Shown here: piece by piece, positions 35,819 through 47,454 of the stretch | Numbering within the stretch: position 1 is the first letter of the stretch | Layout: the number at the start of each line of letters is the position of its first letter | Assembly (NCBI GenBank): GCA_036873755.1 | Contig: JAVTVY010016018.1 | Coordinates: forward strand, 1-64,000 | Direction: 5' to 3' | DNA length: 64,000 nucleotides | Source: Hanleya hanleyi | Lineage: Eukaryota > Mollusca > Polyplacophora > Lepidopleurida > Hanleyidae | Position numbers and translations under genes: made by a program | The notes under the pieces: model-generated | The model's input: only the letters and a program-made list of their open reading frames with translations | What the model was told of the DNA's origin: nothing | The model's database searches: none

Positions 35819-36957
35819 CATACACATTTGGAACTTAATTTCTATGTTGAGGAAATGTATTTCCTTGTCATGCTTACGATAAACCATCAAAATTTTCAAG
35901 CACCCCAACTTTCTACACAAAATTAAATCAATGGATCTAACAATTTGACCAGTGTCCCTAACATTTGAACAAAAAATCCAACGGAAATATTATAAAAAAA
36001 ACGAGCTGCAGACCATAAGATTCAATCCCCCAGTCGATTTTACGAGGGAGTGAAAATTGAACAGGCGATCTAGTGTTCTCACTCAAGGTTGAGCCCAAGA
36101 CTACAGGGCACGGAGAGGGGGGGGGGGCGTTCTGGGAATTTGAATATCAAGTATATAAAAAACACGTTGTTTGTCGACCAATGTAAGAAGTTATCAGATC
36201 GATATCTACAGTTCTGATAACTGCTTAGCTATCAGATAAAGTGATTTTCAACTTCATTTCAATGGGGGATTTGCACAATAAGCAGTGAATACAACGGAAG
36301 CTGTACAAATTATAGGCTATGATTGACCCACTGAGACAGGAAGGTGTGAAATGGACTAAACGGTTCGAAGTGATAATCATGACAGCTTGTTGTGCATGTT
36401 ACTCATTAACAATTGTGCGATTATCGTCACAAATTATTACTTGATAAAGTAATGGTTACCATCCTGTCCGGAAACGACTCCTTTTAACACACCATAATGA
36501 TAATCCGCGGCCTGCCATTATCTCATATCTCTTTGACGCTAACGCAAAGGTTTGGTTAAACTGTACATATCGGTGATGATTCTATTGCTCAATTAGTTAT
36601 TGAGTTTATTCTGCCAATGCCTAACAATATATGCATCGCTTCTATTGTTCATGAATTTGTAAATAAGCATGGCTTCGCTTCTCATGCTGTCCACCATTTC
36701 CAATATAAGCCGACGCGATATTATTTCAAAACAAACTTCCATTACGATAAATTGCACACAGCCGTTTTTCACGTCGCTCGTTCTATGCATCGAAGTGGAC
36801 TTTTTGCGAGATGGCGACTTGCCTGCTGTTGATCGGTGAGAACCGAAAGAAAATCGCTTGACCTTTTGCAACTCCCAGCCTGTCGGACCTTAAAGATCAC
36901 ATTTCACAGAATGCTACCTTAGCTGATCTAATTGGCATTAACGACGTAACCCTCCAG

Positions 36958-38694
36958 GTAAATATGTCATATTTTTTAATATTTGTACAATATAATTGCC
37001 CCTGTGAACCCAGGTCGGAGAAGGGAGATACATGTAAACAGGTATTTAGAGGGTGAAGAAAATGTTACATCTTACAGATAATTTATATCGGAGAATATAT
37101 TTTTTATACTGTCGGAATCAGTTATCGAAACATAGTTTCAACTGAGCTAAACTTGTGACTCGATTGAGTATTTTCTTTTGCTCATGGTGTTTCATTCGCC
37201 TTCTGTCAACAGAACAGAACAAGCTCGAAACTTTGTCGAATTAACATACATGCGAAAAATACGGTGCTATGATAACATACACTTTTGCCAAATTTGATTA
37301 ATATAATCTGCTCAGACAGATTGTTTGACCCTTAATAATATAGACGCTTAAAAATATAGAAATTCTGTTTGAATGTCATCAATAGAAGGCCCCAAAATGA
37401 GATAGAAACGAGTCAGACCTTGTTAGCCTGGTGCCCCGATTATGTAAGTGCTTGTTACCTATACCATTGTGTTCGGGAACCAGGTTATAAATGATACTAG
37501 TCAATGCGCATGCGTACAAGGATCACGTGGGAGAAAATGGAGGGCGGTTTGATTTTCTTCGGGTAAGTCTTGTTTCAAACTTTGCGAAATCGTGACGATT
37601 TAACCCACTATATTCGCACATATTTGTTAATATTATCTTCGTTATATAGGAGTGCAACTACCTCGAACACGTCACTGTTGGAAATGTGCTCCAAAATGCT
37701 CAGCTCACATAAAAAGTTGGAGTTCATTTGCCTGAATGCGAATCCAATATGGCGGCATAAATTTATTCAATGATAGCTTTGCTCAGTTTAATGCAGTATA
37801 CTTATAGTGAATTTTGGTACACAGTGTAATAGGAATAGTTAATAACGCCCAGTGGAACACTTGGATCACTATGGAACGATATGCTTGGGATATTTTGAGG
37901 TACTATTTACCCTTATACATATAATTTTATTAATATGAAAGCAGAATTATATGATGTTTAGAACAACATGCAGGCTTCAAAACCTTACCGCTATATATAC
38001 CGACCTGGCCACATCGGTACTCCCTGGGACGTCCCTGGTGGGACTCCTATACATAATGCGAGGGATTATAGGGCTCATGTCATACACAGTTTGATATCTG
38101 ACCCGAGGGGCCGATTTGTCGGGGCCAGGTGAGATAATAGCGGAACGTAAGCTTGGATATTTTTTGAGAATGCCTCTGTGAGTTCGGTAGGTCCGCCTCT
38201 CGGATCATGAGCTTTGATATCCCCTGAAGAACCCCGAGGAGACAACTCATTTACTGTTAAGGACAAGGCTTGTGTTTTGGTAGTGATTAAATATTGATTT
38301 TTCGGACACTTGGGGAAAATACAATACAGTAATACAGTCGGCACTGGACAGGCTCATATCAGACGAATGATTTAATGAAGTTACTGACGTGAAATATAGT
38401 TCAATCTTTTAGAAATATTATCGATGTATTATGTATGTATTATTGTGTCCTCCAATATTTTGGGAAAAGGTCTAGAACCATCGCAAAAAGAATGTGAAAA
38501 TTACTTCACTTGTCCGTTTTTTATTTAATTGTTCAGTCGCGAACAGTCTCCGTCTGGGTCTAACTACGGGGAGTAGTCGTATATATTTATTAACACCGCC
38601 GAAATAACCGGACCCTGGCGAGGCTAGACGATCGACCGTGCGTCTTTATAATCCGATTAGCCTAATTCAGTCCACCGTTTACAGCAGGCAAAAC
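36958..38694. other. Long intron-like stretch inside the 6.26 kb element
   Basis: I found no convincing exon. A promoter-like spot at 37504-37561 (ATGCGCATGCG, CACGTG, then ATGGAGGGCGG and a GTAAGT donor) is noted, but its peptide is only a few residues. An 89-codon minus ORF at 38075-38344 has no domain. Confidence 0.35.
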
Positions 38695-38975
38695 ATACAT
38701 TTACTCTTTGTTTCTGTGTATATTTCCAGTTAATAAAAATGGAACTTTAATGCATAAAGTGATAAGTATCATTTACATTGTGAGATTGACATTTCAAAAC
38801 ATAAATTTACTCTTTGTTTCTGTGTATATTTCCAGTTAATAAAAATGGAACTTTAATGTATAAGGTGATAAGTATCATTTACATTGTGAGATTGACATTT
38901 CAAAACATAAATTTACTATTGGTTTCTGTGTATATTTCCAGTTAATAAAAATGGAACTTTAATGTATAAGACGAT
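38695..38975 (+). repeat. 106 bp tandem repeat, about 2.7 copies, in an intron of the relic gene
   Basis: TTTACTCTTTGTTTCTGTGT occurs near 38700 and 38806, with a TTTACTATTGGTTTCTGTGT variant near 38912. Each is followed by CCAGTTAATAAAAATGGAAC, GATAAGTATCATTTACATTG and CATTTCAAAACATAAA. Copies are nearly identical, so the expansion is recent. Confidence 0.9.
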
Positions 38976-41242
38976 AAGAAATATAATGATTATCTAATTA
39001 TTAAAGCTATTCGTGGTTAAAAAAACTTTTTGGTCAGATATTGGAAGATGATACACAAATTCATAAAGAGCCTTCTAAAACTGAATGGGTTTCTAACAAC
39101 ATAATACTAATTGGATTTGTTTTCTTCTGTTTTCAGTTATTAAGAGACTTTGACACACTTGTGGGGAAGGACATTGATAAAGAGTTCCTTAATTGGAAGC
39201 ATGAAGAAATACACGTCAGCAGTGTTCAACGTATTGGCTTCAAAACAACAACAGGAGGATTTAAGGATGCTGAAGGAAAATCCGTCATTGGAAGAAGATG
39301 ATAAAAAGTGTGAGTATTTTGCAAACCTGCAAAAATGCAGTAATCTATTGATCGGCATGATTTTCACTTGGATGGGCAGGACATAATGCAGATTAAGTTT
39401 GACATGAATTATTTGGAAGGTATATATATTATGAATCGACCAACCAGTTCGTAGATGTTGGAATACTGGACAAACAATTGTTTGCCAAATAAAAATACCA
39501 CTTTCTTACACATTTTATCCCTGAATGGGTTGTTTATTGTAATTTAAATCAAAGGAAGATAATTAGCTGAAACTGCCTTCTTTCAACCATTGAATGCAAA
39601 AGAAATGATGGGGGCGGGGAGGCTGGATGGAACTGTCAAGATGTATTTTTCATCATTTAATTTAATATGGATTCTTTTTCTCATACAGATCAACTGGCCA
39701 TTGCCGTGGTGCCAGTCATTGTGGGCCATTTCAAGGAAGACCTAACCATGCTGATCCAAAAAGAAGTAAGTGAATAATTCTTCACGAATGTAATCGATAT
39801 AGTTCCTGATGCTAATCACATAGATCTAACATACAACGTCGATGAGTATACAAGTAAGAACTTTAGGGCATTGAAGGCGGAAACTGCATTTCTTCTCTTT
39901 TCTCCTATATTACTTGTATGAATATATATAACTTAGTAATGAGCGATGCTGGTTCGAATTGGAATTTGGCCTGGTTTGATATTTCTTAAACCTGTCTAGC
40001 GTACAAACTGACACCTACCTGTACACACGATATGATTTATTACTACATCCACAGGCAGAATAAAAGGTTTTTGGACATTCAACGTATAATTCAGAAGACT
40101 CAATGGTCATGATGGTAAAAGATTATGATTGAACAATACTACCAATCCCATATGCTTATATATCTTTTATGTTACTTTCAGGTAACTCCAGGACACCAAT
40201 TATTGTCCACCAGGGTTCCAATATGGAGACCGCGGATACCATCTCTGTCTATGTGGAGAAGCAGAAGCTTTTGGATACGACGGATCTCCTGCTGGGATTG
40301 AAATGCCTGCTCGTCGCATAGTGTTTTTTTAATATACGCTACAACGTGAAAGTTATAAACAACTCCTTGACATAACTCGAACTGCCTTTTCTGAAGTTGT
40401 CCTATACACGGCCAAGACCTACCGTTACCAGGACGGTGACAAAGTTACAGGAGCAGTAAGAGCTACTTCTCACTTACAGAAAAACATTCTTGAACCATGA
40501 CTCTTTATCATACTTATGTAAGTGTTTCATTAACTTTTAAAGTGGGTGGCAATTCACCAAAGTAGCAGGCAATTCTTATGGCATTTAACATTGAGTAATA
40601 CAGACAACTGAGCAAAGTAGGTGGCTGCCCTGTTGAAAGTAGTCCCAAAAATTGTCGCCTTCTAATAAAACCCGTTATGAACATTCGGACACATATTAAT
40701 GTGTATATTTTACTGCTTGTCCCCCCTCAACTCCCAATCAAGTGCCATTGCCCTTTTTGTTACCTGTTAAACCCTACTCTCTGAGAGTTTTTGATTTTCG
40801 GTCTCAGAGGCCAGGACACCCCAGCAGGTTATGTACAAAAGCATTCCATGACAGTTATCCTCACTCCACTCCACCCTCCCCCCAAACAACTCCCCCACCC
40901 AGTGTCATTGCCATTTTTGTTACCTGTAATACCCTACTCTCAAAGTTTTCGATTTTCGGTCACAGACTGTAGGCGGGTGAAAGTTGGAGGCATAAGTGAC
41001 ATGAACATAACGTGCTCAATTTAGTGTGGGTTGGGATGCTTGTATTTTTAATCGTTTGAACTTTGTGCTTTCAGGGATTGAGAGTGAACTATGATATCAG
41101 GGAGGGCTAACATGAAAAGACCAATGTAAATGTGCTTTTTGTGATTTCCTTAATAAAATATATCATACATATATTTTGTGTTAATGTTGTTATTGTGTTC
41201 CTCGAACAAGAGCCATTACTGGGTGGTACGAACACCACTAAT

Positions 41243-41874
41243 TCTCATTAAAAAGGTGCAAATTAACACCTTTTGAAGGTGTAATTCTCACGAAATGGGT
41301 GTGTTTTAACACCCCTGGAAGATGGAATCATCTCCAGAAGGTGTATTTTAACACCTCTATAAGGTTTAAATGCGGCCAAAAGGTGTAAATAAACACCCAA
41401 GAGGGTGTAATCTCAGTCAAAAGGTGTAATTCTTAATAATAAGGTGTGATTTAACACCCCTGGAAGATGGAATGATCACCAGAAGGTGTATTTTAGCACC
41501 CCTAGATGATTCAAATTTGCCTAAAAGGTGTGAATGAACACCCAAAGAAGGTGTAATTGTGTTGAAAAGGTGTAAATTAACACCACTGAAAGGTTTAGTG
41601 TGGTCAAAAGGTGTAAATAAACACCCCTGGGTTCCCCCAAAATATGCTTATAAATTTGTCTGGAAGGTGCAAATTTTATTCAGAAGGTGTGAATGAACAC
41701 CCATGGAAGGTGTAATGTGAGCAAAAAAGGTGTAACTTAACACCTTTTCGCGAAGGTGTAAATTTACACCTTTCGGAGAGGGTGTTAATTCACACCCAAA
41801 AGGGTGTTAGCCCTGGGACAAGCCATTTACACCCCGTAGAGGTGTAATTTACACCTTCTGGGCTAAGTGTGTGT
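41243..41874. repeat. Right palindromic GGTGTAA array of the 6.26 kb element
   Basis: About 630 bp is built from AAAAGGTGTAAAT and AACACC(C/T) words in facing pairs with a quasi-period near 40-60 bp. Examples are AAAAAGGTGCAAATTAACAC near 41250 and AAGGTGTAAATTTACACCTT at 41754-41773. It ends with CACCTTCTGGGCTAAGTGTG. It is three times longer than the left array, so the two ends have expanded unequally. Confidence 0.85.
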
Positions 41875-42906
41875 GTGTGAGCATTCGTTCGTGTCCATCC
41901 GTCCGTCCATCTACTTTTACACGTATATACAAGCCTTGTCTCAAGATATCTGGAGAACTACCCCACGGAATTAGGCCAAACTTGGGTGGAAGCTCATCTG
42001 ATTAGGTTTCAGTATGCATGCTTGCGTTCGTCTGGATATGTTGTCTGCCTGCCTGTCCATCTACTTATACATGTATAGACAGGCCTTGTCTGTAAGATAT
42101 CTGGAGAACTACTGGACGGAATTTCTCCGAACTTGGATGGAAGCTTCATCGTGATGGCCTCTGGTGAATTTCACCAGACTTGGATGGAATCTTTATTGGA
42201 ATGGCCTCTGCATCTTATTATGTTTTGGTGTGCGCGCGTGTTTGGTGTTCATCCGTCTGTCTACTTGTACATGTATAGAATTTCCCGGAACTTGGATGGC
42301 AACTTTATCGTGATGGCCTCCTCATCTGATTAGGTTTTGGTTTGTTTGCGTGCTTCCATCTGTTTCTGATGTCCAGCTTTGTTACATGTATGCACAGGCC
42401 TACTCTTGTCTACAAGGTATGTGGAGAACTACTGGATGAAATTTCACCAAAATTGGATGGAACCTCCATTGAAATGGCCTTATGATCTAATTAGGTTTTG
42501 GTGTGAGCTAGTGCTTGCGTGGGTCCATGCAAAATGTGCTTATCTGTCTGTCCAATTTTTGTTCACTCCATATCTTGGAAACTACTGAAGGCAGATGCAT
42601 GAAACTTCTATACGGTACAGCATGTATACTATAGGTGTGGCTCTTGTATGTTTTGCATCTTTCCTATAATGTGATCAGTTTCGAAATAGTTGATACTTCA
42701 CAATTACATGTATTTCACATTGGTTGGACGCTGTAGATGTCGGCAATCCACTCATTGCTATATAAATCCCGAATCCTCACTGGGTTACTGCAACAATGAA
42801 AATCGCCTCTTTGTAATTAATATTATTGCTACATTCATTTTATAGCACTTTCCCTTAAATTATGTGCCCACTCAAGGCAAGGTGGGAGGTTGGGGAGACG
42901 TATGTT
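41875..42906 (+). repeat. Right half of the core-repeat element split by the 6.26 kb insertion
   Basis: It continues the ~165 bp units (CCGTCCGTCCATCTACTT, AGATATCTGGAGAACTACTG, AACTTGGATGGAAGC, GATTAGGTTTTGGTG) in more diverged form to about 42600. It closes near 42886-42906 with GGTTGGGGAGACGTATG, the inverted counterpart of the TGTCTCCCCAAC left end at 34378. Without the insertion the host element would be about 2.26 kb. Confidence 0.75.
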
Positions 42907-44679
42907 TTTGCTTAAAAAAACACAACCAGCATAGGCTTCATGCCGGAGCGGCAACTCAAGGATCAAAGCGGAACCTCTAGTTAATTCAATGCATTTAACT
43001 CCGTGGTTTATGTTTTATAATCTGATGTTGCTCGAGCTGCTCGGGTATTACCATACAGAAAGATGATAAACGGCACAGTTCATGCTACGGTGTTCCTCTT
43101 CTTGGCGGTTGATATAAGCATCATTAGCATCACGAAGATTGTAAGAGATATAAGCATTTAGCAGAGGTACAGAAAGATAAGATATTACCAATCTGACTGA
43201 TTATATGTGTCATCCGTTAAATTGGACTGCCCGATAAACCCTAAACGGGGAAGGCATACTCCAGTGACAAACTCAGACATCTAACTTAGATCACGCACAA
43301 GGAGAGAAAATTTGAAAATATCAGAAATCAAGTCGTGCAACGCTTATATCCTAATCTGCCTTCTCTGGTACTTGCAGCAAGTCTATTAAACTAAACTTGC
43401 GTATATTCGGTTTTCCAGACTAAGTTTAATGAACATATACGTCGTTTTACCATAACAAATTCGAATTAAAGTGGTCGCGGTGAAACTACTACGGGCGAGC
43501 ACGTTATACGATCATAAATTACCGTTTTCATTCAAGTTGATAAGAAAAGTGGAAATGTGTTTCATTAAAAATACTTTTGTCAGAATATTGTCATTGTAGT
43601 TAGTGTGTTAGTTTGCAGATTGGTGCGTTTCTCTTTTCAGTGAATTTTAGCATGCAGGCATTGGCGCAATCGCAAATCGGTAGCGCTAACGCGAAATTAC
43701 TTGTTCTTTAGTCTTTGTCACTAGTATTCAGATGTGTGCAAAAATCAAAGATATCTTGTGCATCATTCAACATAAAAGGTGGAAGGTCTTTTTTCATACA
43801 CGTTCTGAAGACCTGGGCTTCTTTTGTTGGTTCCGGCTGTCGGCTTGCAAATGAGAGTCAAGATATTCAAACTCCAAGATGTGATGCTTATTAAGGCATA
43901 CATTGTGAATTTTCTATGTGTCGGGGGCTCAGGATGAGAGACAGCGCTAGATATGTCGGTAAAATAATGTCTCAAAATATACCGAAACTTTCTTCCATCT
44001 TCTAGTTGCCCGTGTTTGAAGCATTATACGTCTTTTGTCCTAAAGACGGAAAGTTGTACAAAATGGAAAAATGTACAGCCCGGTCCCGATTTGAGTTACA
44101 ACCAATTAAATCGGCCCCTGAGCAATTTCCGATGAATTCCATCGAAAAACTTTTCATCTGTTCACTCTCTCAGCAAGGTGTAATGCCATCGGATCGGATC
44201 GATGGTTGAATTATCTCACTTTATGTCCCAGCATTCAACATGTCACGCTGGGGCAGTGTGTCAGGCAGTGTGATGGGATTATTTGAAAACTACAATGTTG
44301 AGCTATTTACAAAGATCCTTGTCTATGCTCAATTGCATTCGTTTTATTGATTTCAGGATTTCTCATATTATCTTTTCTTTAAGGAGCAGTTCTAAATGAT
44401 TGTTAACAGCTCTGTATCGTGAGGTAAGCTTACTGAAATGGCAAATATTTGTGAGTTTTCCTTACATCTATCTCCTTCCTTCATCTAATGCACCGATTCA
44501 ACCTGTAGGGCAATGCTCTTCTAAATATATCTGAATGCAATCGGACCAAGAGACAGGCTAGGTCCACGAATAATTGATATTCAGACAAAAGTGTTTGTGG
44601 CTGCAAATCGACGAGTGAGTTCAAAATATTGTGTGTGAATTTCACCTATTTCCTCCTTGTGATTTTCACGCACTGGCCA
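42907..44679. other. Unassigned sequence
   Basis: There is no recognisable gene. ORFs at 43763-43975 (-) and 44006-44209 (+) lack motifs. The last ~50 bases pass into ATGGCCGCC-rich sequence of the next element. Confidence 0.35.
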
Positions 44680-46270
44680 TATTTACGGCCAATATTGCGG
44701 CCAACATCCAAAATGGCCGCCAATACCCATAGAAGCTCACAATTTCCTGCTCAAAAATCAATTTTCTAGCCACAAACTAGGTTTTTTTTCTAGTCCTACG
44801 TAGGGTATGAATAATTTGTTAATTTTGGAATGATTTGTAATTGGTCTCAAAATTCAATATGGCCGACAAAATTCAAAATGGCAGCCAATGTCCATTGAAT
44901 CACACATTTTTCTGCCCTAATATGTAGAGATGGACCATCCTTGGTCCGAATGCGTCCTGTGCGGTGTCATCTTGTAGCTCTCGGGGTGTAGACTCCGATT
45001 TGAGGAATATCTATGTCATCTGTGACGTCATCAGTGACGTCATCAGTACGAGTAGTAGCGAAAGCGGGCATTTTGGGGGGTGTATGGAGGTGTGTTTGGG
45101 GTAAAGATGGACCATCCTTGTTCCAAATTTGTCGTGTGGGGTATCGTATTGCAGCTCTCGGTGTGTAGACCACGGCTTGAGGTTTTTCCATGTCATCTGT
45201 GACGTCATCAGTACGAGTAGTAGCGAAAACGGGCGTTTCGGAGATGCCATGAAGTGCGTTTGAAGTAGATGACGGCCTCTTTTCCATCCAGCTACCTGAT
45301 AGCTACCTGTGAGTGTGAGTGTATGCGCGCCTGTGTGTGTGAGTGAGTGAGTGAGTAAGTGATGCGTGCACAACGCCCTTGAGGCGTCCCCAGCGCCCGT
45401 CAACGCATGGATACACTAACGTTGGTGAGTGAGATCCGACTGGACTAATGTATCGTCTGTTTTCATCGATTTGCCCATGCGCAGTCTGGCCGTAGTAGTA
45501 GAAAGCAGGCATTTGGGGGATTCGTCGTGGTTTGTTGAGTGATTGAGGGACCATTCTGGTGGGAATCAGTGCGAAGCTCTCGTGGGTCAGACTGGCTTGT
45601 TTTCATTGGAAGTCGCGCCAATCTGCGCAGGCGCAGCTGGGGTGTAGTAAGTAAAGTGGTCATTTTGGTTGTGGGAGTTTGTTGAGTGATGAGGGACCAT
45701 TCTTGGTCCGAATGCCTGGTGTGAGGTGTCAAAGTAAAGCTTTCGTGGTGTAGACCATGACTTGAGGGCTGTCCCTGTCATCTGTGACGTCATCGTTGAC
45801 GTCATCAGTGGGAGTAGTAGCTAAAGTGGGAATTTTGGGGGTGTGAAGTAAGGTGCTTGGGGTAGAGAGGGACCATGTTTGGTCCAAATGGCCCGGTTGG
45901 TGTAACCTAGTGAAGCTTTCGTGGGGTAGAGTCAGACTGGAATGTTTTTTATTGAAAGTCGCGCCAATCTGAACATACGCAGTTGTGATGTAGTAAGTAA
46001 AGTGGTCATTCTGGAGGTGCGTGGGGATGTGTTTGAGCGATTAGGGGACCATTCTTGGTCCGAATGCGTCGTGTGACGTGTCAAAGCAAAGCCTTCATGG
46101 TGTGGGCCACGACTTGAGGGATATGCGGGTCATCTCTGACGTTATTGCTGATGTCCTCAGTAGGAGTTGTAGCCAAAGTGGATATTTTTGGACTGTGAAG
46201 GACGGTGTTAGAGGTAGAAATGGACCATCCGTGGTTCGAATGCGTCGTGTGAGGTGTCATCTTGTAGCAA
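44680..46270. repeat. Left inverted arm of a foldback-like element, built of ~180 bp tandem units
   Basis: The arm begins with YY1-like CCAAAATGGCCGCCAATACC and TCCTACGTAGGGTATGAATA, then tandem units of GGACCATCCTTGGTCCGAAT, GTGAGGTGTCATCTTGTAGC, TCATCTGTGACGTCATCAGT and AGTAGCGAAAGCGGGCATTT. It ends GTGTCATCTTGTAGCA at 46270. The whole order reappears reverse complemented at 51631-53180. TGACGTCA occurs at 45023, 45035, 45200, 45785 and 45797. Long inverted arms made of tandem repeats are characteristic of foldback/TU-type elements of flies and sea urchins. ORFs of 72-130 codons are repeat products. Confidence 0.75.
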
Positions 46271-46275
46271 CACCC

Positions 46276-46615
46276 ACCGGCGACAAGCTCAATGCTTCAA
46301 CGCCCTGGTAAATTAGCCCTGAAGACCTGCGCGCCTATACGTAGCTCTACGGGTGTAGTCCGTGATAAGTACTATTCTGATTGGTTAGTCCAAAAGTAGA
46401 GCAACATCAACAACAACAACAACATCAAAGATTACAGGTCAATCCTTTTATTATCCCCTCCATCGCAGCACATCCACGCTAAGGGAACCGCTATGGGTGT
46501 GTTTACAATTCACTTATGCTATTGTCCGTGTGTTGAGAAGTTCATTGTTCTGATTTCAGAATGATGAGGGACACGAGTTAATCCCTATATGTACAGACAC
46601 CGCCACATACCACTA
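46276..46615 (+). repeat. Left arm of an inner head-to-head inverted repeat
   Basis: This arm runs from CCACCGGCGACAAGCTC through GTAGTCCGTGATAAGTACTA, GATTGGTTAGTCC and TTACAGGTCAATCCTTTTA to GGGATTAACTC-equivalent sequence, and pairs with 46818-47146. Parts of it also match 61819-61858 and 63700-63751, beside the virus-like genes. Confidence 0.8.
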
Positions 46616-46817
46616 TTACCACCACCACACACCAGTTCTACCACCACCACACACTAGCTCCTATGTGGCAGAGCTCTTAGATCGGAGCTCTTGGAGCTCA
46701 AAGCTTGTGGAGTTCGCAAGTGACGTCATTGCACGCATGTGCGCGTACCTGTCGTGCACCCTGTACCTTATAGCCATTAGGGTATAGGGTACACCAGGGC
46801 GCGTGTGCGGTGCGGCG
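46616..46817. other. ~200 bp spacer of the inner inverted repeat
   Basis: It contains CCACCACCACACAC(C/T)A repeats (46617-46666), GAGCTC-rich sequence (46672-46710), one TGACGTCA (about 46723) and a TAGGGTATAGGGTAC-like inverted pair (46763-46795). There is no coding content. Confidence 0.6.
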
Positions 46818-47146
46818 TGTGGTGGTGTCTGTACATATAGGGATTAACCCGTGTCCCTCATCATTCTAAGATCAGAGCAATGAACTTCTGAATACACGGA
46901 CAATAGCATAAGTGAACTGTACACACACCCATAGTGGATCCGTGGATGTACTGTGATGGAGAGGAAACTAAAAGGATTGACCTGTAATCGTTGATGTTCT
47001 TGTTGTTGTTGCTCTACTGTTGGACTAACCAATCAGAATAGTACTTATCACGGACTACACCCGTACAGCTACGCATAGGCGCGCAGGGCTTCAAGGCTAA
47101 TTCACCAGGGCGTTGAAGCATTGAGCTTGTCGTTGGTGGGTCGAAA
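46818..47146 (-). repeat. Right arm of the inner head-to-head inverted repeat
   Basis: Reverse complement of 46276-46615 with small indels. Both arms carry the same (TTG/CAA)n tract beside the GGATTGACCTGTAATC motif. Two long near-identical arms around a short spacer suggest that two element termini were joined head to head. Confidence 0.8.
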
Positions 47147-47454
47147 AACCTTAGTGCAGGTTTCTCGACAGAGTCTCCAATAGTTCGAAATGCACTAAGA
47201 CCTTTTTCAATCCAAATGACAGATATATTTCTGACCGCAAAGCAAAGCCACGACATCAAACCTTGTAACATTGCGCTTGATGATTGTTTAGCACCGAATT
47301 CTACATGTAATAATTTTCAAGATTTCTATATGTGGACACCGTGGATGTCTCACGTGTCCACTCTTTAATACTTCAGCGCCATTTAGTTCCGCGTTAACTG
47401 GTAACTCATATTCGGTAAACTCGTATCTTGATCTAGTTGTTCTACTGTATTTAT
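47147..47454. other. Unassigned sequence next to the inner inverted repeat
   Basis: Part of an 85-codon minus ORF (47014-47271) covers it, but its start lies in this unique part and its end in the repeat arm, so I do not call it a gene. Confidence 0.35.

Larger units (their letters stand above)
36811..41110 (+). pseudogene. Decayed multi-exon gene of an uncharacterised repeat-associated protein family
   Basis: Exon 1 (36811-36957) starts ATGGCG and encodes MATCLLLIGENRKKIA, an in-frame TGA at 36859-36861, then SDLKDHISQNA and a GINDVTLQ end before GTAAAT. A middle exon (39137-39309; acceptor TTTTCAG, donor GTGAGT) encodes DFDTLVGKDIDKEFLNW, has a one-base frameshift near 39200, then an acidic KENPSLEEDDKK. 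Codon phase joins it exactly to 39689-39765 (QLAIAVVPVIVGHFKEDL; donor GTAAGT). The exon at about 40182-40455 encodes a TADTISVYVEKQKLL segment, TAG at 40319-40321, NIRYNV, then after another shift YTAKTYRYQDGDKV. The last exon, 41075-41110, ends in TAA, with AATAAA at 41152. Ordered phases and splice sites show a once-real gene. The layout resembles multi-copy uncharacterised proteins (a ...VVVE...YYVFN C-terminus, sometimes called SAMD3-like) that I recall from fish and marine invertebrates; function is unknown. Further exons may lie at 36960-39130. Confidence 0.65.
35611..41874 (+). mobile_element. 6.26 kb element with palindromic-array termini and an internal spliced gene relic
   Basis: It splits a core-repeat array cleanly: the ~165 bp unit stops at GATTAGGTGTGTG (about 35610) and resumes at TGTGTGTGAGCATTCG (about 41875). 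The ends are inverted repeats: CACTCTAAGCTCAGAAGGTG at the left against the reverse complement of CACCTTCTGGGCTAAGTGTG at the right. Just inside lie arrays of GGTGTAAA/TTTACACC words (35612-35818 and 41243-41874). The interior holds the exons of one plus-strand gene with its own AATAAA. No transposase motif is visible. The target duplication is obscured by flanking (TG)n. It is an insertion by position; the mechanism is unknown. Confidence 0.8.

Noticed and set aside
37504..37561. Promoter plus first exon (ATGCGCATGCG, CACGTG, ATGGAGGGCGG, GTAAGT)
   Set aside because: The motif cluster is suggestive, but the peptide is only about nine residues before the donor and no following exon could be matched in phase.
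38075..38344. 89-codon minus-strand ORF inside the 6.26 kb unit
   Set aside because: No motif and no splice or promoter context, and the unit's gene is on the other strand.
39945..39965. tRNA-like B box (GGTTCGAATT)
   Set aside because: No A box, acceptor stem or cloverleaf pairing around it.
41243..41874. Reading the GGTGTAA palindrome array as a CRISPR or operator array
   Set aside because: The words are irregularly spaced, face both ways and bound a mobile-looking unit with a matching left array; terminal subrepeats explain them better.
44967..46311. ORFs of 72-130 codons on both strands in the foldback arms (also 51604-52845)
   Set aside because: They repeat the same peptide in several frames and mirror each other between the inverted arms, as expected from tandem repeats; there is no domain or splice context.
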